This document shows positions 1 through 22,944 of a DNA stretch of 64,000 nt, piece after piece (within the stretch, counting starts at the first letter, position 1; each line of letters opens with the position of its first letter). A program made the position numbers and the translations under genes. The notes beneath the pieces are model-generated. The model was not told where the DNA came from, ran no database searches, and saw only the letters and a program-made list of their open reading frames with translations. The stretch spans positions 10,666,001 through 10,730,000 of the forward strand of contig WPIO01000007.1 in assembly GCA_009760855.2 (NCBI GenBank), written 5' to 3'. The DNA comes from Cristatella mucedo. Its lineage: Eukaryota; Bryozoa; Phylactolaemata; Cristatellidae.

Positions 1-109
<109 letters not shown>

Positions 110-170
110 TGTGATGGACCGTGAGCTATGGCAATGCTATGCTAGCAACGGCAACAATTGTTCAGTAGGT

Positions 171-668
171 CAAAGGGCTACAAAATAAGACGACTAATTC
201 AGCCACATCATTAGTCCAATCTATATATGGTTCTTGGAAACCAACAATACAGTGAAATAGCACAAAGTTGGTATTGCAAGAGCAGTGCCATGCACACAAT
301 CACTTTACTCAGGCCAGAGACACTACAAGCACATTGCTGTCAAATGGCTACAAAATAAAAGACGGCTAATTCAGCCACATCAGCCGAGCTGGTTTGGTCA
401 GGCGGTTAAGGTGTTCGCTCCGAGCAAGGCCTAGCAGAGGTCGTGGGCTCGAGCCCCGTGGGATATGTGAAGCGCGTGAATGGAGATCAAGTTCTCTTGG
501 GGCACTATACAAATGAAATATATATATCATTAGTCCATTGCATATACGGTTCTTGGAAACCAATAATGCAGTGAAATAGCAAGCACTACACTGGTATTGC
601 AAGAGCGTTGACATGCACACGATCACTTCACTCAGGCCAGAGACAGTACACGCACATTGCAGGCCAAT
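171..668. repeat. 170-bp tandem duplication, one unit split by a SINE
   Basis: A segment beginning GGCTACAAAATAA near position 176 recurs with a 170-bp offset from 346. The two units share long diverged matches, for example GGTTCTTGGAAACCAA and CTCAGGCCAGAGACA. The second unit is longer only because a SINE sits at 383-525; the first keeps the uninterrupted site at 207-214. Confidence 0.85.
383..525 (+). mobile_element. SINE-A copy (tRNA-derived, LINE-like 3' tail)
   Basis: The head resembles a tRNA with an A box (TGGTCAGGCGGTTAAGG) and a B box (GGGCTCGAGCCCC). The tail (GAGATCAAGTTCTCTTGGGG then CTATACAAATGAA and an AT run) resembles the 3' end of the LINE in this window. It is flanked by the 4-bp duplication ATCA (379-382 and 526-529). 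Related copies lie near 2.8, 19.9, 35.2, 40.3 and 45.8 kb. Confidence 0.85.
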
Positions 669-795
669 GTAATAATAATAATATTTGTTTAGCACTCTCG
701 GAGAACTTAATCTCTTTCTAGGCGCTTTATAGATGATGTATAGAAAGCATTCCCAATGATTGGTAGTAGCAGCTGCATGTGGTGTAGGAAAACCG
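669..795 (-). mobile_element. 5'-truncated LINE 3' end
   Basis: AATAATAATAAT is followed by the reverse complement of the LINE 3' hairpin (GGAGAACTTAATCTCTTTCT, GGCGCTTTA). It is the same subfamily variant as the fragment at 48.65 kb, which shares the following GTATAGAAAGCATT-type sequence. Confidence 0.75.
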
Positions 796-2234
796 ATATG
801 AAATAAACCAATTGCCATGCAATAAATAGAAATACTTCTGTATGAGGCCGATTAAAAAAAAATTCTAGCTCCATTGCGGATATCTCAGTAATGACCAGTT
901 CTCGGGAATGATCAATCAAGCTACCGAAAAAGGGACATACTTTTTAACGGCATTTTAGAAGTTCTATAATAGCTAAATGTGAGCTAAATCAATGGCCACC
1001 ACATTTAGTTGAGTGATGCTCGTATATGGCAAGATTAGCTCATGCATCAAGCATACATAAACCTCGTGGACTCTGCATAAGATGCTACAGAGACAGCAAA
1101 TACTGCAGGAGCCCTGCACAAAACGTGACATTGACAGCACAATCTAAAACGGCAGAGAGAGAAGAAGATACCACTAATGTTGACGCCAGGCAGACTTCGG
1201 TTAAGAGAACGTTTGAAATATCTTAAATAGATTTCGTTTGCTGCTATCATCCATCTAGCTTGAAAGCCACTAAGACTCAGACACACAAAGTTTTTCTAAA
1301 GTTTTAGCTAGCCCGGCAGGACTGTGCCACCCAGCACCGATCGTAGAGCTTTTAACAGTCACCAGTGCCCTACGTGGGCAGAGCACGAGTCGAGCTGGAA
1401 GAGCTCGTGGACGCTGCTGCGTTGCAATAACAGACTAACAGACATTCGTACCACAGCCAACATGCACAGCTGGTCAGATCATGCAGTTGGTCAGATGCTC
1501 ACATGATTCTTCCCTGTCTGTACGACTTTCAAGAGGGTACTGGTGAAAAGATTACTTGCAACCTCCTGATGGCATAACGGCGGACGTCACATGCTCTGCA
1601 CATTTGCACACTGTACAACTGTCAAGCCAAGCAACAACCCTCCCGTAGGTGAAGTGTGGGGAGTACAGGCTTCGAGTTACATGACCAAGACAAGTGTCGT
1701 TAAACAGCATTAACTGACATGCAGACTCAATAAAAATAGGATTGTGCACAAACCATATAAAACCGCATGCCTAAGCACAACGGAACCGTCAACATGGCAA
1801 TCTTGCGTGTTTCATCAGATATGGACCCATGGAGTGAGGACGGGTGTCAACTGCAGGCTTGCCACGGCTTGCTTCTAGCTACTTCTAATTCTCTATTCCT
1901 TTTTACTTGGCAGCATGAATCGGCAGACCACGGTCACCTCACACTAGGCACTTATTGGCTTGCCAGCGATGTACACCCTCACCCTGCAGCTAGTCACCAT
2001 TCTAGGGCTAGGGAGCTCATCAGAAGAGCTATTCATACACAGCGTTTCCATTTTCCAATTAGTGCTCAACTAGTGTCGTGTTACTAAGCCAGCTTGCCTG
2101 CCAGTAGGAGAGAGGTCTTCCACCTATAGGGGGCAGTCATTCAGATATAGGTCAGCCGTGCCCCGGCAATGCTGTGTCTGAGCATGTAAAGTCTCATGTC
2201 GATGCTACGCCTGAGCGTGTAAAGCCTCATGTAC
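796..2234. other. No recognisable feature
   Basis: Only short open frames without recognisable domains. If PCIF1 continues leftwards on the minus strand, this is intron of that gene. No exon continuing PCIF1 was found here. Confidence 0.5.
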
Positions 2235-2365
2235 ATAGCAGCAGCAGAGCTGTCTCGCCATCGCTTTCAGTGGTCAGTGAAGGATTGCCTGCTGCACGAC
2301 TCGAACTCACGACCTCTGTCGTGAAGTGCTAACACCTTACTCCTGGGCTAAAACCCAGAGGCCAG
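2235..2365 (-). mobile_element. SINE-B-like copy (degenerate)
   Basis: On the minus strand it carries a tRNA-like B box (GTGAGTTCGAGTCGT) preceded by a short inverted repeat (CACGACAGAGGTCGTG) and followed by GGCAATCCTTCACTG. The order matches the SINE-B copies at 37.9, 44.2, 55.1, 58.3 and 59.8 kb. Confidence 0.6.
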
Positions 2366-2767
2366 ATGCTATTGGTCATTGCGAGTTGAACCATCGAACT
2401 GAAGGACCATCTAACACTGCATTTGTAAGAGGAGAGGCATTTGGGCAGACGAATCGGTAGACCAACAGACTAAATGAAGCTGGATTCCCATTAACATGCT
2501 TGCAGTAGACCAGCAGCCTTGTCCCAAGCTCCGCTGCTCATGAGCCGTCACCGAAAAGGCAGCATGTAGACACACGTAAGCACCATCTATTGGAGCAGGC
2601 AATGTTCGGAACAAGTCTGAAACGGTGTACACAAAAATTCACACACAATAGTGTGCGTGTTCGTAGGATCTTCACCCGGGAGGTGTGGAGTTTGTACTTC
2701 ACGATCCGAATCATGGGCCCTCTGTATGCCGATCTGTATGCAGAGCCCTTCCGAAGCTCCCTATGAT

Positions 2768-2856
2768 TGGCTGACCTTGCTAAGGTATGGGGCTCATCCA
2801 TTAAAAAGGCTATGTCAAAGTTCTCTTAGGGCGCTATACAGATGAATCATTATATA
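2768..2856 (+). mobile_element. SINE-A remnant
   Basis: The tail CAAAGTTCTCTTAGGGCGCT and ATACAGATGAATCATTATA matches the SINE-A 3' end. The tRNA-like head is largely deleted. Confidence 0.6.
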
Positions 2857-3448
2857 TTGCTATAAATCTGTGCTTACATGTATAAAAAAAACCAGAATAA
2901 AGTTAATGAGCACCAGTTCGCATAAAAAAGCTGATGCGCGATTCAACGACACAGTTTTTTAAGAAGGAAACCTAGCTTTCCCAAGGGGCATCTATGTTAA
3001 AATGCTAATCCCAGAGCTCAAAATTCGGCTTGAGTGCTTGCATTACTTGGTTTACCCTGGCACTCAAAGGCATCGTCATGCGAGACTGCATAACCTGGAC
3101 GACATGCGATTTGGCCCGCCCAGAAGAGGGGGGAGTTTCTCATAGCTTTTGAACAGCCAGCCTCCTGTCATGGGTTGCTGGTAGTGCCGATCGTGTAAAC
3201 AAGCCCACGACTTGATGCAAGTGCCTATGCCATCAGCAAGCTCATGTGTGTATGGCAGCCTTCTCCAGGCATTCACGGCCAAGGGTAAGGAGTCCATAGA
3301 GCCACCGAGTCCATTGTCGTAGGCGCTCTCGGAACATGACATCCGGCATGACTGGCCCAAGCATCACCAGCGCCAGCTGGCACTATGTCGACCACCAGTG
3401 AGCACTCCTACATCCACGTACTCGCACGCACGCACGTACTCGCACACA

Positions 3449-4183
<735 letters not shown>

Positions 4184-4345
4184 CTAGTGAACAAGCCAGA
4201 AGCAAGCAATTTTCAGACTTTTTGGTGCACACAAACTAAAGAGCTGATCACCAAAAGATTTCAAATTAGTATGAGCAACTGAGAGATGACTAGATGCTGA
4301 GGAGCAGGTGGTGCAAGAGCACGTGACTGGAAGAGCAAAAAAGCA
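4184..4345 (-). mobile_element. LINE reverse-transcriptase C-terminal fragment
   Basis: The minus-strand translation contains TNLKSFGDQLFSLCAPKS, the conserved end of the CR1/L2-type ORF2 (consensus here: NLKSFGDRAFSSYAPxAWNSL). Upstream sequence is degraded. Confidence 0.7.
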
Positions 4346-4384
4346 GCCAAAAGGAGCAGCAAATAGTGACGCACAGTCTCGTGG

Positions 4385-4520
4385 GTACCTAGCCCAGGGG
4401 TAAGGTGCTCGCCCTTCATTTACGCCCAATCGGGATTCAAGTGCAGCATCCGAAGCAGGTCCTCCTCTATCACCCATTGGGATCGAATTCCAATTGGAAT
4501 GGCCGATTCCAAGCATGGGG
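4385..4520 (+). mobile_element. SINE-B-like tRNA-derived fragment
   Basis: AGCCCAGGGGTAAGGTGCTC resembles an A box and CGGGATTCAAGTGC a degraded B box. AAGGTGCTCGCCCTTCA matches the head of the copy at 22.95 kb. Confidence 0.5.
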
Positions 4521-5076
4521 GGACGATACATGCAAGGTAAGGCTCTCGTGTTGCTATTTAAATGAGGCTGATTAATCTGCACTAGAGTGGAGTCTCTACA
4601 TCGACTTTTAGACACTCGGCCATCACACGACCATCGTATGGACACGTGTCAGGACAGAATCTAGCAAACTGCCGACACTCTGTTGAAAAACAGGTGCAGC
4701 AGCAGCTGTCACAGAGGCAGCAGAAGGGGGCGGCAGCCACGTGTGCAACAGCTGTGGCACAGGACCGGCATCTGCCGAGATGCAACCTGGCTAGAGGTTG
4801 CAGCTACTTTCTGTCGCTGGGACGAGCCGACGACGTCTTCTCCAACGCCGGGGAAGGAGTCGCAGATTGGGCCCCAAGCATGCGAGCAGCGCACCCGGCA
4901 GCTGCATCGCCACACGGCCAGGAAGGAAGAGGGTGAGTGCGAGCCACGCCTCACAATCGAGCGCTGAGCGCAGCCGCCACGGCACCAGCTCGCAGCAGGA
5001 GCATCACTGTGGAGAGGGTGACACTCTCGATCGAAACTCGGGCTGCTGCTGCCGCCGCCGGCGCCGTGGAGCGTAC
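4521..5076. other. GC/CpG-rich intronic DNA of PCIF1
   Basis: Sequence immediately 3' of the PCIF1 exon ending at 5077 (minus strand). It is CpG- and CAG/CTG-rich and opens many overlapping spurious frames. No continuation of the PCIF1 protein was recognised. Confidence 0.5.
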
Positions 5077-15737
<10,661 letters not shown>

Positions 15738-16049
15738 CTGAGTAAACGAAGCGAGCAAGCAAGCAAGTGTGTGTATAGTTGGACGGCTACAACAACTGAG
15801 ACAACTTGGTAACATGGCATTCCTCTGCGTAAACGGCTGCAGCGCACCGCAACTGCGGTGTGCTTTTACGGCTCGACGCGTCACCCCAGCACTTCTCCTT
15901 CTGAAGAGGAAGCACAGCGATGTAATGGAAAAATATATATTATTCATCTGGTTGGTTTCAAGAGTTGAATCTGCCCAATACACGAGAGCACTCACTCAAG
16001 CACGAGTGCATGCAGGAGTCACGTAAAAAAAAAGAAAAAGGGCAGCAGT

Positions 16050-16650
16050 TAATAATAACAATAATAATAATAATACGCTTGATGAAGCGCCCTCAGAGAA
16101 CTCAGTTCACCTCTGTCCCTAGGCAGAGCAAGTGAGTTTCACACTTTTAGTGGATGAAGTCTCTATCCCGAAAAAATTTCAATTAAGTGCAATTGGCGGA
16201 GAGATGACTAGATGCAGAGGAGAGAGGGGCGGGAGAGCAGGAAGTCGGATATGAAGGCTGGTGGAAGCAAGTGAAGCAATCGTAAGCCAGACTGACAATC
16301 ACGAAATCGATTCTTGATATGGAGCAAGTGATGGTCAGAAAGAAGTGGTGCTTTGTGGCATCTACACCGTTGACGACAGACCAGACAAGCTGCTGATTTG
16401 TGCACCAGTTGCAGGCGAGTAAGGGCACAACTCAGGAGTCCTGAATTAAGTGAATTGCACTAATCTAGATGCAATGTCACAAACACATAAACTAGTTCGG
16501 ATATAGTACTCTTATCAAAACCGGTCCTGATTTAAGCACGTTCCTCAGCTGAAAGTAAGTCAACTTGACAGGGGTATGTGTAACATATGTGATCATCCAA
16601 TGAAAAGTCGCTCTCCAGACACGACTAGATTACAGCTAGACGTCACTGGA
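16050..16650 (-). mobile_element. Divergent LINE copy (RT C-terminus and 3' end)
   Basis: (AAT)n and a hairpin-like segment on the left, then minus-strand translation with LVHKSAACLVCRQR and LLSDHHLLHIKN, aligning to the consensus NSAARLVCRERRSCHITPLL and the following LHWLPVKQ. An older member of the family. Confidence 0.65.
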
Positions 16651-16774
16651 GTGGTGCTAGCTGAACCAATGTTTGAGAGTTAGGCATTCCAACTTTTGGG
16701 TGACACTAGGTTGGCCGACTTGCTCGTCAGCATTGCTTAGCATCTATAACGACCTGCTCATGAATGCAGACTTG

Positions 16775-18145
16775 GGTAAGTCTCACTGCTTGATCTTTCG
16801 GCAGCATTTGATACTATTGATCACAAAGTCCTTATTGACCATTTCGGATCTCGACTGGGCATCGCTGGCACTGCACTGCAATGGTCCAGGTCATATCTCA
16901 GTGGGAGACTTCAGAGTATATGTAATGTGAACAGAAAAGATCATCAGAGGAACTACAGAAGTACAGGGCACCTCAGGGCTCTGTGCTAGGTCTGCTTCTT
17001 TTTCAGTTTATACTCTCCCTCTTGCCGATGAGATCGCCAAGTACAATCTAGGCTCTCACTTCACTGCAGACGACAGTTGTACCTTTGCTTTGATCCCTCC
17101 CAGCTCTCGAACACGTCGAATTCTCTGCACACCCTTGCTGCATGTATCGATGACACCCTCACATGGATGGCAGTAAACTTTCAAAATGAATGACTATAAA
17201 ACCAACTTACTAGTTATGAGCAGAACGAGTGATTAAAAAAATTAGAAAACCTGCCGCTCAAAATCGGTTCCGCCAGCATATCTCCTGTTGAATCTGCACT
17301 TAATCTAGGTGTGCTGTTCCAAAGTGACCTTTCATTAGGCGACCACATCAGCTCCACAATCAAGTCTGCCTACTTTCAGCTACATAAGATTGCTACAATC
17401 CGGGCTTGCTTAGACAGGGGTACTACATCCAAATTGGCCCATGGATTTGTGACATCCTGTCTCGACTTCTGTAACTCTTTGCTTGCTGGCCACCCGACTT
17501 GTGCAGTCAGGTGCTTACAGTTGGTGCACAATTCTGCAGCTAGGTTCAACTGTCGAGAGTGTCACATCACACCATTTCTCACCGACCTGTATTGCCTCCC
17601 AATCAAGCAGACTCAAGATCAAGCAGCATCGACTTAAAGGTTCTGTCACTGACTTGTAGGTCCCTTGATTCTCTGGCTCTAGCCAAGAAAAAGAATCATG
17701 CAAACAAATATCGTATAACGATTCGTATATCAATCGTATAACGAAGAATCGTACAACCAGCTAATCTGACTCGAATCATTTAGCCATACTTCGTACGAAC
17801 CTCAAAACTGTTGGAGACCGTGCCTTTAATTCCTATGCTCCTAAAGCATGGAACTCACTATTGCACATCACAACGTCCCCTGACATGAAGACATTAAAAA
17901 AAAGCTTAAAGCACACCTGTTTATTACAGCATTTGACGGATCTTTGTGATTCGTTCTTCGTGTGCATGTATCTGCTTACACTATCTATGCTTACACTATG
18001 CCTGCTGCCGGTGGATGTTACTACTAATCATTTGACAATGCTTTCTATACAGCATCTCCAAAGCGCCTAGAAAGGGACGCAGTGCTCCGAGGGCACAAAA
18101 CATATGTACTATTATTATATTTTTATTATTATTGCTTCTATTATG
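16775..18145 (+). mobile_element. CR1/L2-type LINE, 5'-truncated
   Basis: From LSAAFDTIDHKVLI through CADD-region remnants, NLGVLFQSDLSLGDHIS, LACHPTC-type sequence and the C-terminal NLKTVGDRAFNSYAPKAWNS region to the 3' hairpin (AAGCGCCTAGAAAGGGACG) and an ATT-rich tail at about 18110-18145. Several frameshifts, and an AT-rich disruption at about 17690-17760. Confidence 0.82.
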
Positions 18146-18179
18146 TTGGTCTTATCATCGTAGAGTTTCAGCAAGTTAG

Positions 18180-18440
18180 TAGCCATCCAAAATGTGATTA
18201 CCATATATGCACACCGGAAGCCGAATAAGGAGCAAGGCTTGAAGGGTCAAAGCATAGGTAGAGCTGAGAGGGGGAGGGGTAGTCGGCATAGAAATAAAAG
18301 ACTAAGATTGTGTTTGGCAATGGCATCGCCAGAAGAAGAGCATTGATAGCAAAGAGAATTGAGCCTAAGACCGAACCCTACGGTACAGCATACTGGCTGC
18401 GCCTGAACAATGCCAGACAAAAAACAAGTCCCGATTACAT
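18180..18440 (-). mobile_element. LINE RT palm fragment
   Basis: Minus-strand frames resemble GSVLGP...LADAIAKHNLSLLF followed by LPLPLS, aligning to the [20 protein letters not shown] segment. Heavily mutated. Confidence 0.6.
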
Positions 18441-19892
18441 CGTGTGAGCTCACGCCGGTAAGCTTCACCTAGCAGTGGCACATAGCCAGCCAGCACTAGC
18501 AGCAAACAAAGCGATCGCGAGCTCTCGCGAGCGCAGTTTGTGCACGCGTAGAGTGCGCGTATGTGCATGTGCTCGTGCACACATGCTCTTATCTGCATGT
18601 ATATGTGCTGCAGGAGTTCATGCACGCTCGAGAGGCACAGAGAGCAGCACCTGCATCCAAGCAGCGTAGAAATGCATGCAAGCATAGAACTGCATGGAAC
18701 AGCAACGAATGCACGATGACGTGTGGAGCAAATGTCTTCTCCGGGAGTGAGCATTAATTCTGAGCACTGCTCGTCCCGAATTGCAAGGGCTTGCCGAAGG
18801 GAATGCTGCCACATGGCACAGTTCGGATCGTGCACCATCCACTCACTGTTGAGACAGCCACCGAGGCACCCCCCCTGCCCCCTGTGACTCGAGCTGCACA
18901 CAAACAAATACTCTAGCCAGTCTGCCAATTGAGCCTAACCAGCCACCAAAGTCGGCTGCTTAAAAATAAAATAAGCAGCAACATCGTATGCTGCCGAATA
19001 CGCTGGCTGGAGGAGTGCAATAGACGGCAATGCTTTAACAGCAGCTTGCTCTATTGCTGCAGTACGCCATTTGACTATTAGTCAAGTACCCTAAAATCCT
19101 TTGTGGCCCGAATATCTTTCGAAACAGTTACAAACTGCAAAAGCTCTCAAATCTTCGCAGGTCCATAGCACCATTGCTTGTCAGAGACGCTTACTCTGGA
19201 GACAGGCAAAGTCGACTCATCGTGCCCATCAGCTGGACTTCCTTTCACGTGCATTTGGCCAGCGGCATGACTGCTTGCCATGGCAAGAAGACGGACCGAG
19301 CAGCACCATCATGGACTGCCATGCCTGCAAGCAAAAAACGCCATCAGCATGCCGCACTGACAGCTTTCGGCCGTGTGCAATGCGGCCTCTCCTTTGTAAA
19401 CTAGAGCAAAAGTAAAGGTCAGCTGAACAAACAGTCTCACTGATGTCGCGGCAGACAAGTCTAAGGTGCTATCGCGAAGGTTGCTGAGGGCAGCAAAGGA
19501 GAGCCTGCTGAAGGACTCGAGCCTACCACTTGAGTCGTGAAGTGCCAGCACAGCCAGCACCCCTACGACCCGGGTTTGTCCGGTCAGCCGGTGGCTTGGC
19601 CGGTGGCAATATGCATCCCGGATGCCTGCTTTTGACGAATAAATGCTCGGCCCCAGTGGCTCCAACCCTCCCTCTGCACACTTGCTGAACGATCAATCTT
19701 CTTCGGCATACAGTGGTAATAGCTATCTAGTTGGCATGCCACCATCTATCGTGCCACGTCAAATACTCCAACCAGCATGGAAAAAGTGGAGAAATAGATG
19801 GTATTTTAAATGGGAATCAGATGCCCAGCAGGAGTCAAATACTGTCACAGGTCACCTAGGGCAGCAGGCCAGAGAAAAAAAAAATAAATAAA
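18441..19892. other. No recognisable feature
   Basis: A minus-strand 187-codon frame (18365-18928) overlaps the LINE fragment and shows no domain. The first PCIF1 exon could lie here or farther right, but none was recognised. Confidence 0.45.
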
Positions 19893-20030
19893 TTTTCTTC
19901 GTTTGTATGGCGCACTAAGAGAATTTAATCCCTGCCCAGATGCTTTTTTCATGTGCCACACGGCCAGAGTCAGCGACCTTCTTTGCTGAAGGCTAGCACA
20001 TTACCCCTAAGCTATAGCAGGGCGGGAAGG
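19893..20030 (-). mobile_element. SINE-A copy
   Basis: On the minus strand the tail reads GGGATTAAATTCTCTTAGTG and CGCCATACAAACGAA, and the head has an A-box-like TAGCTTAGGGGTAATGTGCT. Confidence 0.6.
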
Positions 20031-20678
20031 TCAACACGGATGTAAACATGACAGAGGTGGCAAGTTCAACAAGCTTGCTCTGTGAGTCGGTTTGTCTCAA
20101 GGTCAGCCGAAGAGCTCAGCAAGCAGAAATGTTAGCTAAAAGCCAACTGCATGAGATCCGGTATACAATATGTCCACTTTAAGTCATTACCAGGCGACTG
20201 CAGCAGTGCAAAAGGGTGCAGCAGTGCTGCCGTAAGGGGGTGGTTGATGGAGTAAGTTTGCAGCCTTAGTAGGATGCTGCCTTGGGTTCGTGCTGTTATA
20301 GATCTCCTTATCTGTTGACAGCGGGGAGGGGAACATAGCATCTGCTGAAGCCCTGATGCAGCCAAAGATGAGTACCTGCTAGGAGTAGGGCTAAGAAAGG
20401 AGAACCAAGCACACAGTCAATCGCTCCAAGGAATGTACCAGCTGCCCGAATTGTCACTCACACGGGACAGCAATGAAAAAGGGTTGCACACACACTGCAG
20501 CCACTGAGTGCTTTGCAGCAGCTCTGGAAAGGCTGGATTTTAACCCCTCTGCACAGCAAAGAGCATGCTACGCTGCCCAGCCGTGAAGTATGCTCTGCCT
20601 ACCAACCAGTCTCCACTCTCCATCCGATCCCTCATCTTTTTCCCTTCCTCTCTTTCATTAACTGCCTCTCTTCTCCTT

Positions 20679-20681
<3 letters not shown>

Positions 20682-20747
<66 letters not shown>
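20682..20747. repeat. (TC)n microsatellite
   Basis: Pure TC tract flanked by pyrimidine-rich sequence (about 20635-20775). The frames across it are artefacts. Confidence 0.96.
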
Positions 20748-20751
<4 letters not shown>

Positions 20752-21199
20752 GTCTCTGTCTGTCTGTCTCTCACACACTGTCATCCTCTTTCTCTGCCTT
20801 CACTGCTACCCCTACGCTCTACCTCTGCGGCTATCACTACTACCACGCAGAAGCTGCAGAAATATCTTTCTCACACAGCACTTTCCATTTACTCTGGGGC
20901 TGTTTCCGCACTCCTTTCTAAGCACGAGAAGCCAGCACTGCTAACCATTACATCTGCCAATGAGCTTGGTTGTTGCACTCATGAAATATGACAAAAATCT
21001 TTTCCAGTTGTGCGGCTATCCCTGCCGACAGGCACAGAACCAGATTTTGCCACAGGTTACGGAGGTCTATTCAAGCATACAACACAAAAAATCATAAATT
21101 TCCCAGTTGAGATCGCAATAACGCACAGGATTTGCGACTTTCAGGCGAAGGGTTCCGTCGCACTAAATGGGCTCATACTAGTTCTGGCAAACAGCCGCC

Positions 21200-21773
21200 G
21201 AGCAACGTTGTAGCGTCGAGGTGCATCATTCCACGCAAAATAACTAAGCCGTGAATCTAAATTGCTTTTAAGGAACTATTTTAATTGATACAATGCGTCT
21301 ACGTCGACGTATTCACAGACGGTTTCGCTGGCAGCAGTCGGGCGGCGAAAATAGCAACGCGTCAGTAGTGACGCGTCCTCGACACGACGGATGTGCATGC
21401 ACGCAAGCACAAGACGTTGCATAAAATTCTATCTGCGTGAGCTTATAATAGGCATCCGCGTCAGACGTTCTATACAGCCCATCCTTGCCGCCCCAGCTTT
21501 ACCGATGAATAGGCGTCGGCCGTTCGAACGCCTCCATTTTTCCGCCATCAGTGTACTCCGTAGGTCATGTGGTATCTATGTCGAGGGCGGCAAAAGGCGA
21601 CACCGGGTCAGGTAGTTGCGCTTGCAATGTTGAACGCTGACGGAAGCCAACCGTTAATCTAATATGTCCAATAAAAATTATATTTATTTTAATTCTTAAT
21701 AAATCAAGTGCCTCGTGTATCCTTCCTGTAGAAGCTCGGAGCGCCCGGCTACGACTTCATAAGGCCGGCAGCG
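21200..21773 (+). promoter_or_regulatory. CpG-rich upstream region of ATPSCKMT
   Basis: CpG-rich DNA immediately 5' of the ATPSCKMT start, with two palindromes: TACGTCGACGTA (21300-21311) and ACGCGTCA-GTAG-TGACGCGT (21357-21376), the latter presenting two inverted TGACG half-sites of the CREB/ATF kind. No clear TATA box. Because PCIF1 lies leftwards on the opposite strand it could serve both genes, but the PCIF1 first exon was not located. Confidence 0.5.
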
Positions 21774-22391
21774 ATGGACAGATCCGTCGTCCTGGAGGCT
21801 GACGATGGTGGCCAGCGGTCCAAACCTACTCTAACAAAACGGGGCTGGACGATATTAGGCATCGCGGCTACTGCAGCCGTGACGGTCTACGGCGTGGCCA
21901 TACCCTTCATTTCGCCTGCCTTCCGTAAGATTTGCTTGCCTTACGTACCAGCGACAGATGCTCAGGTCCGTAATGTGCTCCGGTGTTTGAACGGGAGAAC
22001 CGGCCGAACGGTGGACCTTGGTAGCGGCGACGGTAGGATAGTCCTCGCCATCGCCAAGGACACGCGCGCAAGCGTAGACGGCGTGGAGCTCAACCCTTGG
22101 CTGGTGTGGTACTCGAGGTTCAGGGCTCGGCAGCAGTCGCTCAGTCGCACTGCTCGTTTTCACGTCAAGAATATTTGGCACACCGACCTGGCGCAGTATG
22201 ATAACGTTGTTGTCTTTGGCGTAGAGCAAATGATGCAGCCTCTAGAAGATAAATTGGCCAAAGAACTGCGACCCAACTCAGCTGTGGTCGCCTGCCGCTT
22301 TCCACTACCCACGTGGAAACCCGACGTAGTAGTCGGAGAAGACATTGACACGGTTTGGCTGTACTTTATGCCGAAAAGCACGGCCAGGTAA
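21774..22391 (+). CDS. ATPSCKMT: ATP synthase c-subunit lysine N-methyltransferase (FAM173 family)
   Basis: 205 codons, intronless and intact. A hydrophobic segment at about residues 27-50 ([20 protein letters not shown]) fits the mitochondrial inner-membrane anchor of the family. The SAM-binding motif [17 protein letters not shown] is at about 80-95, followed by the acidic [13 protein letters not shown], then [29 protein letters not shown] and IDTVWLY, all diagnostic of FAM173A/B. The family trimethylates a conserved lysine of the ATP synthase c subunit (FAM173B) or of adenine nucleotide translocase (FAM173A); this sequence does not settle which. ATPSCKMT is preferred because invertebrates often have a single member. 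The start is the first in-frame ATG (GCAGCGATGG context), and the length is slightly below vertebrate proteins. The single-exon form could reflect intron loss or retroposition, but no poly(A) remnant follows it. Confidence 0.92.
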   Translation: MDRSVVLEADDGGQRSKPTLTKRGWTILGIAATAAVTVYGVAIPFISPAFRKICLPYVPATDAQVRNVLRCLNGRTGRTVDLGSGDGRIVLAIAKDTRASVDGVELNPWLVWYSRFRARQQSLSRTARFHVKNIWHTDLAQYDNVVVFGVEQMMQPLEDKLAKELRPNSAVVACRFPLPTWKPDVVVGEDIDTVWLYFMPKSTAR

Positions 22392-22577
22392 CCCTTTCTG
22401 ACCTTTTCTGGTCGGGCTGGCAGCAGTCGGGTTTTAGCGCCAGTGCTTTTGATCAGCCCCTGCTATTTTGATACAACTCTACCTCAGAAACAGCTGCAGG
22501 TTCAGGGTGCTGCCCGTGGCTTCGAAAGCTCACGTCTTACTGACGGCGCCTCCTTGGTGGGCATCTCAATTTTATTG

Positions 22578-22620
22578 ATATATATATATATATATCAATA
22601 TATGCATGTATATATGTATA
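22578..22620. repeat. AT-rich simple repeat
   Basis: Short TA tract with interruptions, downstream of ATPSCKMT. Confidence 0.85.
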
Positions 22621-22944
22621 TTTGCTGGAGGTCAATATTTTTGGTTATTTGATTCGTAAGCTGCAGTGGCAAGGTTGTCAAGATAGCTGTACGGACCCTT
22701 GAGAGACCGGTGAGAGGCTGCCTCTACTTTCAGGTTGGCCTGAGCAGTGCTCTCTTTAATCGAAGTCAGCCGAGCGAAAATAAGCATGCGGCGACAGGCT
22801 CACCCTAGTTGGATCTTCGATGACGATTGATTCGGCCTGCCTGTGTATACCGTGAGCTGCTGCAATCGAGCTGGCCAAGCTGCCTGTGGTGCTAGCTAAG
22901 AATGTCTTTCACATTAGGGGGGCTAGCACACTGACATATACCGG

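Noticed and set aside
383..460. True tRNA gene (Leu/Ser-like A and B boxes)
   Set aside because: No complete cloverleaf, a fused LINE-like tail and several dispersed diverged copies show that it is a SINE head. The same applies to the SINE-B heads.
18365..18928. 187-codon minus-strand ORF
   Set aside because: No domain. Its C-terminal third is antisense or frame-shifted LINE sequence, and composition is biased toward Cys, Ser and Leu, as in chance frames.
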